A stretch of 64,000 bases of DNA from Lepidostoma basale (GCA_022606425.2 JAHDVF020001569.1:1023625-1087624), one strand, 5' to 3'; positions 1 through 11,075 are shown, counted from the stretch's first letter. The notes: generated from the letters alone by a model not told the origin. Numbers and translations are program-made.

Positions 1-519
1 TTTTTTTTTTACTGCGAATGAAGTCAGCCGCACAATAGGGGTTATTATAAATTATTAGTTGATCATGTAAAACTACAGGAGTCAAAATAATATTTATTTA
101 TAATTCTGTAACATTATTTAGACTTGTCTTTTGTAATTTAAAATTATTTTTTCACATTAATTTGTATTAAAAACACAAGTAAATATATTTTATATTTACG
201 TATTCAATATTATGTGTTATAGAAAACATTACATGAATTTAAACTAGTCAAATTAAAATTTTGTATCGGATATGTTGTAGTTCACTTATTTTAATTTTTA
301 CAATTGAAATATTTCGTTCTAATACTCTTTTAAATCATGAATTCCAATTGTTTGATTTCATTTGAAGTTTTACATTATTGCTCTGGCAACATTAAATTTA
401 TTTGGTTTTTCATTTGTTTTCTGTAGAACGAGTCTAGATTTTGAATAATTTTATAAATTAAAATTGTTTGGTTTTCCTTTAAGGCGGCTGACTGTATGGA
501 TAATCCATTGTTCACTAGG
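1..519. other. AT-rich stretch, probable 3' UTR of the minus-strand exon at 520-653
   Basis: No coding signal was seen. On the minus strand an AATAAA hexamer lies near 396-401, about 120 nt after the stop codon of the candidate exon at 520-653, so part of this stretch may be its 3' untranslated region. The rest is featureless AT-rich DNA. Confidence 0.3.
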
Positions 520-653
520 CTAAGGTGTGTCAGCATTCCAGTTTGATCCAGAATAATCTACAATATTTCCCATTTGGCCCCAATGACTGCCTGCATGGAC
601 GCTTGTTACATTAGCCCTAGACACTACAATACTCCCATCTCTTCTTGATAATT
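520..653 (-). CDS. Candidate terminal coding exon, unrecognised protein
   Basis: Read on the minus strand, a good 3' splice site (pyrimidine/AT-rich tract ending TTTATACAG) is followed by 134 nt open in one frame to a TAG. It encodes 43 residues beginning LSRRDGSIVV and ending SGSNWNADTP. The piece is rich in Gly, Ser, Asn and Trp and has no low-complexity look, unlike the flanking DNA. It needs one base from an upstream exon (entry phase 1). That exon was not found. The hydrophobic frame at 669-820 (MAFTFNTNWD..., a possible signal peptide) is the nearest candidate but does not join in phase with a good donor. I do not recognise the family. A chance open frame is possible at this length. Confidence 0.38.
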
Positions 654-659
654 CTGTAT

Positions 660-1240
660 AAATGATAATTAAAGTTTTATTTGGGAACTTGTGTATTTGA
701 TGCTAAATAATTGAGGGCTGGACATTACAAAGGTGCCAAGTATAAAAAAGGTAAAAATGAGATTTTGATCCCAATTGGTGTTAAATGTAAAAGCCATTAA
801 CTGTGCAAAGCAAATGAACAGTGAATTGTAGTTCAAATGTCGCTCTAAAGATGACACCCATGTTATATGACATGCAACCATAAACAGTTTTCTCTATTTT
901 CATTTGTTTTATGTTTAAATCACTTAGCAACTTTGTAATAACCAAGCCTTCAATTTATTTTGGCTAACTAATTTATTCATATTAAATATGTTTACAAAGA
1001 ACATGTAAATGTTAAAATATTCAATTATTATGATGATTGACCTTTTGATGAAATATATATTTTTGTCTGTTTATGAGACCAAATTAAAGTTTAATTATTA
1101 ATACTTATTAGATTTGTAGTTATCAAAAATATGCATAAAAAAATATGAGTTATATATGGAAATTGTCTCATAAAAGTATCAATTTGAGAATTTGGCAGTA
1201 ATCAAAGGATGATATAGTTTTTTGTTTCTTGAACAATGAT
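660..1240. other. AT-rich DNA without a supported gene
   Basis: The only open frame of note is a 70-codon minus-strand frame at 669-881 with a hydrophobic stretch. It could hold an upstream exon of the 520-653 gene, but no consistent splice donor was found. Otherwise nothing was seen. Confidence 0.3.
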
Positions 1241-1243
1241 GTA

Positions 1244-1440
1244 AAACACTACATTAAATAATTAATACGAATTAAATAATCAGTTTTATTATAATTTATG
1301 GGAATGAGATGTTTTGCCTTTCTAAGGCATCAAATGTTGACACTTGAAAATGCTTTCAAAAGGTGAAATATGACAATCCCATAAATAATAATAAAACTTC
1401 TTGAAAACTGATGTTTTATTAAAATTAATTATGGACAATA
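1244..1440. repeat. Palindromic MITE, 'TTTCTAGAAG' family (degenerate)
   Basis: The two halves are inverted: TTTTATTATAATTTATGGGA pairs with TCCCATAAATAATAATAAAA, with diverged ends near 1262 and 1420. Better copies lie at 6345-6495, 6860-7040 and 35410-35530, and fragments at 50440-50535, 51395-51450 and 53785-53825. It is non-coding and probably a non-autonomous foldback transposon of unassigned superfamily. Confidence 0.5.
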
Positions 1441-2780
1441 TAATATTATGATTATGCACTTCCTGTATTACTGTCAAATTTCTCGATTTAAAATTTTGTC
1501 TAATCATTCACTTAATAAATTTTACAATGGTTAACTATTGTTTTTTGTTTATATGTATTTAATTTATTCTCTGATATCCGACATGCATGTATGTAGTTAA
1601 ATGCCAAATGGTGCGTTTTAATTATACGTAAACTGTAAAGGTGATAGCAAACTAGCCGATAGTGCGTGTTTTGGTCCACTCGGTAGCGGAGATGGTGGTC
1701 TAGAGGCTTTTCCCCCACTTCAAAGGGAGGTGCGTGTCTGTGAATGTGGATTGGTTTTGTAATTTAGATTTTTTTAAGTAAAAATGATAATGTTCAGATA
1801 GGAGGCGAACATCGGTACGATCAACTCCATAGTTGCTTGTTACTGATTCTGATACTTGCGTAATAAATTTAATACAACATTTCTTTGGTTTTATTTTAAT
1901 TTTATTTTTACTGTGATCTAAATTCGACCTGTGATCTATATTGTGAGTTTTTTTGTATAAACTCTTTGGTTGCCGACACTTTTAGGATTAATATACCAAA
2001 ATAGCCAGGATTTTAGATAAAGTAATTCAATATTAAAATGTGTTATATAATTTTCAAATAGTCTGTAAAATACACATTTTAATTTATCGAAATTAAAACA
2101 AATATATTTTATATTATATTTTGTCAGTATCTTTAATATGAACACCTGCAACTAGCATGTGTATATGAATTTCTGGGTCAAGAGCGAGACAAAAAGTTAC
2201 TACTGTAGTTTCGTACGCACGTTAATTTTATCTCGGCATGCAAAAAATATTCCCAGCCGAGTCCAGACACTATGAGTAATGTATAACAAATGTATCTAAA
2301 CAAAATGGACAGACACGAGACCCTTAATAGCTGGCTGTACACTGTTATTTTTTACGCCGTGCCCATTAACTACGAAATAACACCAAATTTTCTTATGCAT
2401 TTAATGAAATCTTATGCTTTTTTTATTGAAATTATATTTAAATGTGGCACTGACTCACTCCCTCACACTCTGTCTAAAACGTATATGATTCTTTTATAAA
2501 TTATGGCTTTGATTCGTCGGATTCGGCACTTCTCGCTAGTTTAGCGAAAGTCGATCGGATTTCCGCAACCAAAGGGTTAATACACGGCTAATTAATGTGG
2601 GGGTAATGTTTATATATACAAAGGTAAGTTAAAACGAATATAACAATGTATTCTTTTAATAATTTACAATTATGATAGTTGGTTGCCCCTTATATATTTT
2701 CGGTCATAAGTTGTAGTGTTGCCACTGCAGATAAATTTCTAAAAAAACAAGTAACTAAAATATATTATAATACTATATAT
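1441..2780. other. AT-rich DNA, nothing identified
   Basis: A CpG-containing patch at 1660-1740 carries short open frames in two minus-strand frames. Neither shows a recognisable domain or convincing splice sites. No other structure was seen. Confidence 0.3.
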
Positions 2781-2784
2781 TGTG

Positions 2785-3110
2785 CTTATTCAATAATCCT
2801 TAGGTACACGGGCACGTCTGTGTTTCTTGGCGTCCTCTTCGACCGACATTTAGGAGATTGTTGCAGTCTCCATCTTCAAGTTAATTGTTTTTAATAAATG
2901 TTTCAATTACCCTGCAAATGAAGACTGCAACGATCTCCGAAACAGGACATAGGATTCCCACCGCTTACCCGAAGCTGTTATAGGCGAACGGCGCCTTTCG
3001 TCAGCTTCGCTCATTCATTCCCTTGGCCCGTCCCTCGTCCATGCGGGATTTGTGTTGGAAAAATTATATGTAAGAAATCAAGAGAGATCCAGGCCACATT
3101 TAATCTACTC
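2785..3110. repeat. Dispersed repeat shared with 7790-7930
   Basis: The motif CGCTTACCCGAA followed by TCTGTTATAGG-like sequence, then CTTTCGTCAGCTTCGCTC, occurs here at about 2960-3015 and again at 7800-7850. Both are followed about 100 bases later by AGGC(C/T)ACATTTA. Just upstream, 2850-2880 and 2917-2942 form a short inverted repeat around GACTGCAACGATCTCC. This is an unclassified repeat family. Confidence 0.5.
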
Positions 3111-3980
3111 CTATTTTCCTCTATGTCTCGCCAGACTTAAAATATTCCTAAACAAAATATGAAAAAAGGGACACGGGATTATATGAGAAGCTGGAGACAC
3201 ATGACAGCGGGAAATGAAAGGCGGGTCAGAGGAGACAAATGCGGAATGGCGTGAGTACGCACAACTCTATTATTTATAACGGACACGGGAAAGGCAACGC
3301 CATCTCGAAAATTACGTTATAACAAGCCGTAATGTTTCTTTGATATAGTCTATGGTTTATTTTGTAGAGGCCGACCAGTTATTCGATTTTCCCTGGAGAC
3401 GCATGTCGGCGTGCAAGTTTATCGACTTAATTTCAATAATTTTTATTTATTTTGTTATTATTTCCGGTAAAATCTTTGAGAATTCATAAAATACGTAAAT
3501 ATATGTGTATTTGATATGTCTGTGTCATAAATTTAAGTTACAGTTGATAAGTTTCTTGTTTTCAGTATCGCGTGTGATTTGACATTTACAAATAAGTGCT
3601 TTTTTGTGTTTTTAAATTTAATGTTATTAAACACAAAATATTTCTATTTCAATTGAATAATTTCAAATTTGGCGATTGTTGTTATTCTTTCAAACAGATT
3701 ATTTTTATTTTTTATTAATTTGTGCTATAGGATGTTAAAAGTATATTATTATTATTATTATTATTTTTTATCTAAATGAGTCGGGTGTTTCGAGTGTTAC
3801 TATTGTTGTTGCGGACTAATCGCAGCTTAGGTATTATATATTTATTAAACTTTAAATGCAGTTTCAGTCTGTCAGATTTCTTTGCCCATTCTTTCTGACA
3901 GTAATAATCGAATCGGTAGATCTAAGAACTTAATAAAATATATATTGAGTACAAAAACACGTTTTCAGTAATCGTAGATA
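3111..3980. other. AT-rich DNA with an (ATT)n microsatellite at 3745-3765
   Basis: No supported gene. A short ATT microsatellite is the only distinct feature. Confidence 0.4.
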
Positions 3981-3984
3981 GCAA

Positions 3985-4170
3985 AGGAGGTACTGGTATG
4001 GTCAAGTCCAAAGAATGGACACCACCAGACTCTACTATATTGCACTACATAACCAGCTTCACGGGACTCATCCTCGTGGAAGACCTCCTAAAAGATGGAA
4101 GGATAGCTGGGAACTCACCTCACAGAAGGAGCGACTCTCTGGAGAACAGACCACATAGGTTTATAGTAAG
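3985..4170 (+). mobile_element. RTE-like LINE F, ORF2 C-terminal remnant
   Basis: Near-identical wording to 33045-33110 plus 33372-33440, including GGACACCACCAGACTCT and GTGGAAGACCTCCT followed by AAAGATGGAAGG. The encoded piece is the Arg/Lys-rich C-terminal end of a LINE reverse transcriptase ORF, truncated at both ends. Confidence 0.6.
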
Positions 4171-4456
4171 GAAGAAGGAGAAAAATAAGTGTTTTACATG
4201 ATTGTTCAAGAAACACCAATCGTGGAATAAGGATTGAAATAATACTATGGTTAAAATAAATGAAAATAAAAAGCTTCGTATGTTTGTTTATTATATTTAT
4301 TTCATAAAACGAGCATTCCAATCGTAAAATTGTAAATAGCAATCTTTAATAACCAATTGAATAAATATAATAAGAAAAATAGTCAATAAATAACTTGTCT
4401 AAAATATAATCAATTACTTCTATATTAGCCTTCACTTTGTGTTGTGGATTCATATT

Positions 4457-4579
4457 TATAACTGCACTTAGAATTACAACACTTTATTTCACTTATCACC
4501 GACATGTTTCGGTTATGTTATAACCGAAACATGTCTGTGATAAGTGATAAAAAGTATTTTAATACTAAGTGCAGTTATA
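4457..4579. repeat. Short foldback element with CCGAAACATGTC arms
   Basis: TATAACTGCACTTAG at the left pairs with CTAAGTGCAGTTATA at the right, and ACTTATCACCGACATGTTTCGG faces its inverse across a short centre. It shares the CCGAAACATGTC end of the hammerhead-like elements at 51.1 and 8.15 kb, but the centre that would carry CUGANGA is gone. It is probably a centrally deleted copy. Confidence 0.6.
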
Positions 4580-4655
4580 TTTATTCAAATTTGATGAATT
4601 AGTTCATTTACAGCTACAATATGAACGATATTTATATATCGCATAGTTACGTCTG

Positions 4656-7202
4656 TTACTTCCTGTAGAAGCTTGAGAAGACCGGCTTGTATGATCTATA
4701 GGCATCGTCGCAGCAGCATTCCGCTATGAGATGAGATTCGCGACAGGAGTTGGCGAAGATGTAATTACAATCAGCGTATTCACATTCAAACGAATTCCCA
4801 GTATCTACAACAATAGAAGCATCATAGTAAATTAGAAAATAAAGCTCAGACAATTGATACCTACAATTGACAAGTCAGAAGATCCAAGTCCCTATAAGGA
4901 ACATCCAAGTGTGTCTGCCGTAAACACATAGCAATACAACAATGAATAATCGCTGCCGACTTTGACTGACAAAACTATGAAGTTTTGACAGTCAAAGTCG
5001 GCAGCGATTGTATAGTTGATTCACAAACCGAAGAGCTATTGCTTATGTGTTAGTATGGTACTCTTTCTTGAAATCTGATTGGTTGCCGGGTCAAATGCGT
5101 CAAACATACTAGGTGATTCGAAATATACTCGTTTTGCAGGAGTGTTTTTAAAACATAATTTTTATTATTGATTAATCGCAAATTTACCATGTCGAAATTA
5201 TTAAAAGGAAAGCCACTTTCGGGGCTATTTTAAAATACATAATAACCTAAAATAATCATTACAATTAAGCCGATAGCATTTTTGTTAATTAAATAATAAT
5301 AAAAATAACATGTCGATTTATTTAAATGTTTGAATTGATTGAAACATTTTTTGGTTTTCGAATCATAAGAAAGTAAAATAAAAATGGCATCTAGATTTTT
5401 TGTTAACGCACTGTCACTCATACTATTGCAAACGATCTCCCTGTAGTGAACGGACTCTACTTGCGAAAATTATCCTGTTAGTGGATATTAGGTACGCTAT
5501 AATATAATGAAAAACTCTTACAATATCCATCTCCGCAGCAGCAAGAATCGTGGAGAAGCTTCCGCGAGCAATAGCTGAATACTGAGGAGTCGCAGATCGG
5601 GCAGGACGTCACGGGGCCAGGATACAGAGGGCCCGGCCCCGGGTACAGGGAGCCCCCATATATCGGGCCCCCGCCGCCGTAGCGGGCGGCCGGGAGCAGT
5701 GTGAGGCTCGATACTGAAAGAGAGATATTGGACAGTTTAATTGGTTTCAATAACACGATATTTGTTGGTGGTTATCTCAAGGATCTTCTTCTCATTCTTT
5801 TTGTCCTGTCACACCTCCGTGGTGCATAGGGCCTCAAGGAACCTTCTCCACCCGACTCTATCGCATGCCTGATGCCTAACATCATCCTAAGTGAGGCCTG
5901 CTGCCTTAACCTCGTCCTGCAGGGCTCTTCTCCAGATGGCTCTAGGTCTGCCTCGCTTCCTCTTTCCCCCCATAGGGAACAGTCTAGTGCGCCATGAGCG
6001 ATGCAGGCTGGGTTCCGTTTCAGAGTGTGACTGATCCACTGCCATTTGCGTCTAGCGCGATCAAATAAATCAAATATTGAATGTCGACCACGTGAGGGGT
6101 CGGAGAAATCGACTTGCGTGCATGACCTGATGTATGAATGTTGAGGAATCGAGAGAAATATGCCAGGAAAGAAAAGTGTGTCAGTTTGTTCTTTCTGCCT
6201 ACACCTTTAGTGAGACGGGGTGATGGTTAGCTAGTTTCAAATGAAAGTTGAATAATTGGGGTGGAAATGGAATCTCTTAGACGAATGTTCGGTAAATCTT
6301 TATATGACAGAGTACCAAATGCAGATAAAAGATATTAATTGTTTTTTGCCAGTGATGTAAATCTCCATATTAAATCATTAATACGAAAGAAAACGTCGGT
6401 TTTCTAGATTGTTTTGTCTTTGATAATGTTTTAGTGCCATAAAATATAATAACACTTCTAGAAAACAGACGTTTTCATCATAATACGAGTATAAATAGGT
6501 AAAACCCGATGGTCATCAATAAAGTGTACTTTAATATTTTGAATACAAGAATGTGAGAGAGAAATACTTCGATTCTCTCCGAGATTAATTCGAAATGCAC
6601 ATAATGCGTATGCCCGAGAACGTTTCAGGATTATTTTGAAATTTGTTCTGATTATTGTTGAATGATAGTAATTAAGAAAATTTGATATTGTTAATTGTGA
6701 AATTTTTTAACATGTGTGAAAAAAAAGATTTTATATTACAATATAAAACTTCTTACTGATATCTACTTCGGACAGTGATCCAAGTTTTTAAAGGGTAAAT
6801 ATATCTTTACTTTCGTGAATATTTCAAGGGTTGCAATTAGTTATTTATTATTTCTTGGTCAATTATATAAATCTTCATATTTTATAAATCATCAATACGA
6901 ATGAATACCTCGATTTTCTAGATTGCTTTGTCTTTTATTATGACATTTGATAATGTCTTAGCAAGGTGAAACATGTCATCTCATAAAATATAATAAATCA
7001 TCTAGAAAACAGACGTTTTCATTCGTATTAATTATTCAATTTATCACTTTAAATGGCGTTCAATTTATGTATATTTTTAAGTAGTTATTTTCAAAAGATT
7101 CGAAATATGAAATTTAATTTATTGCTACTTACCTGTATGAATAACCAATAGAACTGCTGCAGTATATAACCATAGAGATCGACTGACGATAGGGAGAAAC
7201 AT
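4656..7202 (-). CDS. Secreted cysteine-rich protein with two CCC modules (three exons)
   Basis: Exons on the minus strand are 7202-7133 (70 nt), 5713-5522 (192 nt) and 4804-4656 (149 nt), giving 137 codons. Donors are GTAAGT and GTAAGA; acceptors are CTCTCTTTCAG and ATTGTTGTAG. Both introns are phase 1. Exon 1 is almost exactly a signal peptide: MFLPIVSRS followed by a hydrophobic core LWLYTAAVLLVI. Exon 2 has a Gly/Pro/Tyr-rich linker (YGGGGPIYGG, LYPGPGPLYPGP) and then module 1, C-x2-C-x7-C-x8-CCC. Exon 3 holds module 2, C-x4-C-x7-C-x8-CCC, and a tail ending FSSFYRK. Twelve cysteines and conserved spacing suggest an extracellular disulfide-bonded protein. I do not recognise the family and assign no function. 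Intron 1 contains LINE fragments and MITEs; intron 2 has a 50-bp palindrome. The gene model is an inference from sequence alone. Confidence 0.68.
4945..5010. repeat. Perfect short palindrome in intron 2 of the cysteine-rich gene
   Basis: CGCTGCCGACTTTGACTG and its inverse flank a short centre, giving a hairpin with a stem of about 25 bp. Probably the ends of a minute foldback element. Confidence 0.6.
5775..6060 (-). mobile_element. LINE ORF2 C-terminal fragment in intron 1 of the cysteine-rich gene
   Basis: The minus-strand translation contains GKRKRGRPRAIWRRALQDEV and, after a stop, RVGWRRFLEALCTTEV. This is the typical C-terminus of RTE-type reverse transcriptase ORFs. Frames are broken. 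Confidence 0.6.
6055..6236 (+). mobile_element. RTE-like LINE A, 3' end
   Basis: Shares the LINE A 3' end: a degenerate NRRACMTRCMNV...EICQERKVW stretch, then GAGACGGGGTGATGGTTAG and a short tail. 5'-truncated. Confidence 0.65.
6258..6348 (+). mobile_element. RTE-like LINE A, internal fragment
   Basis: Encodes a remnant of the VEMRSLRRMCGKSLYDRVPN segment found in fuller LINE A copies such as 47808-48558. Truncated at both ends. Confidence 0.55.
6345..6495. repeat. Palindromic MITE, 'TTTCTAGAAG' family
   Basis: Starts with ATTAATACGAAAGAAAACGT and ends with the inverse ACGTTTTCATCATAATACG. TTTTCTAGATTGTTTT faces AACACTTCTAGAAAAC. Lies in intron 1 region of the cysteine-rich gene. Confidence 0.6.
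6860..7040. repeat. Palindromic MITE, 'TTTCTAGAAG' family
   Basis: Second copy in the same intron, with ATCAATACGAATGAA at one end and TTCATTCGTATTAAT at the other. The centre contains AGGTGAAACATGTCATCTCA. Confidence 0.65.
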
Positions 7203-7789
7203 TTTTTATAAAACAAAATCTATTTAAATTTGATTCGAATACGCGTTCAAATGTTTTTGTTTATTGTTGATTTGTTTAATTGATTTTTGATTAGCGTTTT
7301 ATTTGAATATAAATGTGTGTTTTATATTAAGAATCCCGTTTAAAGAAACTCCGAGAAGGTGACGAGCGGAATGATCGCTATAAACTGAGAGACACAAAGT
7401 TTCCTGGACAGGTTTTGAACAAAACTTGGGAATAAAATTCCGTTCCATATCTAAATACAGTTACATCGTAAAATTGTTCCTAACCGACACGAATGAACCA
7501 CCAAATGTCTTATTAATATTTTACTTATTTTTTCAAATAAACAAACATATTAACTAACCATCACGCCATTTCGCCGGAAGGCTAGAGAATTAACTGCTAC
7601 ACCACTCGATTCAAACAAATCTCTCTAAATTCTTTCACATTCACACAGCGAGTTATACACACACGTCGAACCCGAAAAATTGAGACATTCTATCCAATCT
7701 TTATATTAAAATGAATGATTTCCATTTTTTTTAAATGTATTGTTGTCTGTGTTAATGCGAATATACTTAAATAGAGAAGGACTATAGAG

Positions 7790-7930
7790 TGATTCTCGCC
7801 GCTTACCCGAATCTGTTATAGGACGCAGCTGCGCTCTTTCGTCAGCTTCGCTCGCGCTATCTCTAAGCCGTCTCCCACCAAAACAAAAGGAACTCCAGGC
7901 TACATTTATGGTAATCTATATTAAATTCTA
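7790..7930. repeat. Dispersed repeat shared with 2960-3110
   Basis: Contains GCCGCTTACCCGAATCTG and CTTTCGTCAGCTTCGCTC as at 2960. Unclassified. Confidence 0.5.
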
Positions 7931-7965
7931 AATTAACTGAACATATTTATATATATATTTTTTTT

Positions 7966-8095
7966 TTCTTGTGGTTGACAGAATTCCCAATGAAAAAGTA
8001 AGAAATGAATTTAAGGCGGATGAATGCGTCATAAATACAATTAAGAAAATTTCACTAAGATGGCTTGGAAATATGGAACGAATTATTATTATGAC
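7966..8095 (+). mobile_element. RTE-like LINE A, internal fragment
   Basis: Encodes DRIPNEKVRNEFKADECVIN and a degenerate LRWLGNMERI, matching the DRISNDEVRKEYKADECVIN and LRWFGHMER segments of other LINE A copies. Confidence 0.65.
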
Positions 8096-8146
8096 GAATT
8101 TTTATGAATTAAAACATTGTTTTTTCCACTTTCGAGTATATTTTTC

Positions 8147-8180
8147 TCGACATGTTTCGAAGGCACACCTTCATCATCGG
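8147..8180 (-). ncRNA. Hammerhead-ribozyme-like solo motif (degenerate)
   Basis: Minus strand reads GATGATGA, then AGG-TGTG-CCT, then C-GAAAC-AT-GTC-GAG. Order and spacing fit a hammerhead core with a very short helix III, except that the first C of CUGANGA is A. No opposite arm was found, so this is probably a relic. Confidence 0.35.
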
Positions 8181-8454
8181 GAGAACGATATAAACTAACT
8201 AAAATTATTACAAACTGAGTGAAAGAGCCTAGAATTATATATAACATGTGTTAGTTAACTTGGGTAGAACCAGGGAGATAACAATGGGTTAAATTTTGAA
8301 AGGATTTTTAGATGGAAGTAGTTGAGGGTGTTTTATTGCTCTAAGGCTATTGATTAAGTAAGGGGACAGTTTATATTTTAAGACAAACAAATGGACATTG
8401 ACACAAGATGGAAAAATAAAACGCCTCAATTTTATCTAAAATTTATTAGTATTA

Positions 8455-8670
8455 TCTTGTTAAATCGCTCTTTACATCATTACAGCGCAAACCAAATCGA
8501 TGTAAAGGTTAAAGCTATCGTGTTGATTCTCGTGACATGTGATAGGTAGCTAATCTATCGCCATTTTATTGTCAAATGAATTCTTCACGAGACCAAAGAT
8601 AGTGTAACAATCACACTGCGATCGTTGTGAATCGAACCCAGGACCTTCGGTTTGTCTGTTCGGTCGTCGA
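8455..8670 (-). mobile_element. tRNA-derived SINE, tail type B
   Basis: On the minus strand a degenerate tRNA head with a B-box-like GGTTCGATTC is followed by the shared body (GATTGTTACACT..., ACAATAAAATGGCGATAGAT) and a type B tail ending GATGTAAAGAGCGATT. Compare 25421-25655 and 53140-53362. Confidence 0.7.
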
Positions 8671-8923
8671 ATGGATGAGGGGAGAATAATTAAAAAGATA
8701 TATACATGTAGTGTGATTTGAAAAATAAGTCGAGGTGGGAAAGGAAAACATGACATGACCAAATTAATCAATTATTGACATGTTCCAAGAACAACGGACG
8801 AGGGGGCGTGTCATGGTGTGTGAATGTAGAATATGCACGAGAGTTATGTCGGTTAGAACAGCATGACGGTCTATCCCCTCTGCCTATCTCTCCGGGAAAC
8901 GGCGTGATGGTTAGTTAGTTAGT
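8671..8923 (+). mobile_element. RTE-like LINE A, 3' end
   Basis: Diverged ORF C-terminus followed by CTCCGGGAAACGGCGTGATG and a (TTAG)n tail at 8909-8923. 5'-truncated. Confidence 0.65.
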
Positions 8924-9144
8924 AATATAGATAATTTATATGCTGGTTTTAGCCAGAGAACGGAATACTCTACCAGGCGATTGATCGCAACGGTATATTT
9001 ATAAAAAAGTGAGTCAATAAAAAATCTCGGAGTGCATGTGCTATTGTTTGGAAGTTCTTTGGAACCATCAATCGTTTCTGAGTCTTCGCGATAGACGACC
9101 GGTTAGATTCTTACGAGTATATACGAATCGCTTTGCAAAGCAAT

Positions 9145-9310
9145 GCCGCCTCGAAATCACTGTTCATCAGGCCGTTACAATGCTTCGAAGCCTACGTTTA
9201 TCAAGCCGTAATGTTAAATTTATAAATCTAGGTCCGATCGATCTGACAGCTGTCAAATGTCAAACAATTTTGGTAAAAATATCTGGACTTTTTCGAAACA
9301 ATTAATGAAC
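9145..9310 (+). repeat. Repeat R1, partial copy
   Basis: Contains GATCTGACAGCTGTCAAATG and TTTTTCGAAACAATTAAT, shared with 10366-10440 and 19140-19265. One end carries CCTCGAAATCACTGTT-like terminal sequence. Confidence 0.5.
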
Positions 9311-9404
9311 ATAAACATTTTTAACAATATTAATGTACTCGTATTATTATTGTTATGAATTTTGAGCTTGAATTTTGCTGATATTTGAAAGAAATGTAGA
9401 GCGA

Positions 9405-9715
9405 AATAAGGCATTATGAATAAAATTACGAAAGGATCGCTGCGTTGGTTCGGACATATATGGAGGGCATGGGTGAAGAAAGAATGGTTAAAAAAGTATT
9501 CGTTATCGATGTAAATGGAGTAAGACATAACATTGCATGACCAAATTAATAAAATATTAAAGGTTGGTCATGTCAGAATCCGGAAGAATTGACATGCGTG
9601 TATGGCTCCCTGTATGAATGTGGAGGAATCTAGAGAGGTATGTCAGGATAGAGTGGTGTGGCGGTCCATTCTCTCTGCCTGCCCCTGCTGGGAAACGGCG
9701 TGATGGTTTGTTGTT
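9405..9715 (+). mobile_element. RTE-like LINE A, 3' third
   Basis: Encodes KGSLRWFGHI-like, EERMVKKVFV-like and NRR.CM..CMNVEE segments in broken frames, then GAAACGGCGTGATGGTTTG and a TTG tail. 5'-truncated. Confidence 0.7.
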
Positions 9716-9774
9716 GCGAAATAGAGGATATCGTTCAGTGGAGTAGATACAGCCGCTTATGAAATCCCCTCCGG

Positions 9775-9870
9775 ACACCGCCTAACAGATGGAAGGACAG
9801 CTGGGCCTCATAATCCGACGAGACCTGATTTATTTGTCACAGATCGTCAGATCTATTAAAAGAAGAAGAA
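9775..9870 (+). mobile_element. LINE F-like 3' tail fragment
   Basis: AACAGATGGAAGGACAGCTGGG matches the LINE F C-terminus at 33400-33425 and 4093-4110, followed by an AAGAAGAAGA-rich tail. Confidence 0.5.
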
Positions 9871-10079
9871 GACGAAGAAATATTTTTACAATATTATTGT
9901 ATTATGTATTATTATTATGAATTTTGAGGCTTCTGATTATAAATTTTGAAGTTATTATGAATTTTGAGGTTACATCTAAAGATTATTTTGAACACTTTAC
10001 ATACCAAAGTTGTATACAAACTATATTATACAATTCAATGTGTGTTCAATATATTACTAGTACTTTTATAAAGTAAACC

Positions 10080-10365
10080 CACTGAAGAAAATGCATAAAC
10101 GCTAAAGAGGCGCTAAACAGAGTAAAATTGACATATCGCACTGCGGAAACACAAATGTATTATATTAAAATGTTTGTAACGCGTATACAAGGAGTAATAA
10201 TATGATCGTAGTCGTATTTTACATTAATTTCACATTTATAATCGAAATAAAATACGAGATCACGGCACGAGACACATACTAACGGCCCAGAAAAGCTCCA
10301 TGTTGCAAATATTGTCTATGTGCTTACGGTCTGGTAAATACTTTCGAGACGGCATTAAGGCCGTT
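10080..10365 (+). repeat. Repeat R1, 3' part
   Basis: Shares CTGCGGAAACACAAATGTAT and the end GCTTACGGTCTGGTAAATAC...CGAGACGGCATTA with copies ending near 11060 and 19625. The end of this copy abuts the start of the next one. Confidence 0.55.
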
Positions 10366-10694
10366 ATGTTGAATTAAATGTGGGACCGATCTGATCTGAC
10401 AGCTGTCAAACATAAACATTTTGAACAATGTTATTTGATTAATACTGTTGGTACTATATAAATAAGGAAGATTCTACATCACTTTCACTTTCTCATTTTA
10501 ACTCTAAAATATTAACTCTAAAATATTATGTATACCTTATTTTGTCTTAGTTTAACTTCAATGTTTCTCACTATCATTTGTTGATTGTTAACTATTATTT
10601 TTAATCTGTGGTAGCATGTAATTGGCCTTATTTTAATTATTCTGAATGTTTCTTTTATATATATATATGTTATTGATATCGCTGTATGTTACCC

Positions 10695-10731
<37 letters not shown>

Positions 10732-11075
10732 TTATTTGAAAATGTTATATAGAATTTTCAGTGTAGAGAGATAAGGCAGCCAAATTGATATAACAACACT
10801 GAGGAAACACAAATGTATTAAATTAAAATGTTTGTAACACGAATATAAGGAGTAGTAACACAATCGTAGTCATATTTTATATTAATTTAACATTTATAAT
10901 CGAAATAAAACGAGATCACGGTACGAGACACACAGTAACTTCACGGATTCCAATACTGATATAGCATTACATACGGCCCCATAAATCTCCATGTTGGAAA
11001 ATTGGTTAAGGTGCTTACGGCCTGGTAAATACTTTCAAGACGGCATTGCTACGAAATTTTGTCAAGACGGCATTG
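10366..11075 (+). repeat. Repeat R1, copy interrupted by an (AAAT)n-tailed insertion
   Basis: Begins GCCGTTATGTTGAATTAAAT and resumes after an insertion of about 230 bp at 10495-10728. The insertion is AT-rich, ends in (AAAT)n and is flanked by ATCAC on both sides, as expected for a 5'-truncated LINE or SINE. The uninterrupted arrangement is seen at 19318-19345. Confidence 0.55.

Noticed and set aside
1512..1718. Minus-strand 68-codon ORF with a CpG-richer core
   Set aside because: Two frames are open at once, no domain or clear splice sites are visible, and there is no repeat family.
4457..4579. Hammerhead ribozyme
   Set aside because: GAAACATGTC is present in both arms but CUGANGA is missing, so it is listed only as a foldback relic.
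5478..5756. Single-exon ORF of 92 codons as the real protein
   Set aside because: Its start lies in the intron side of a strong acceptor and its end runs past a GTAAGA donor. The three-exon model joins in phase and adds a signal peptide.
9253..9528. 91-codon minus-strand ORF
   Set aside because: It is the antisense shadow of repeat R1 and LINE A.
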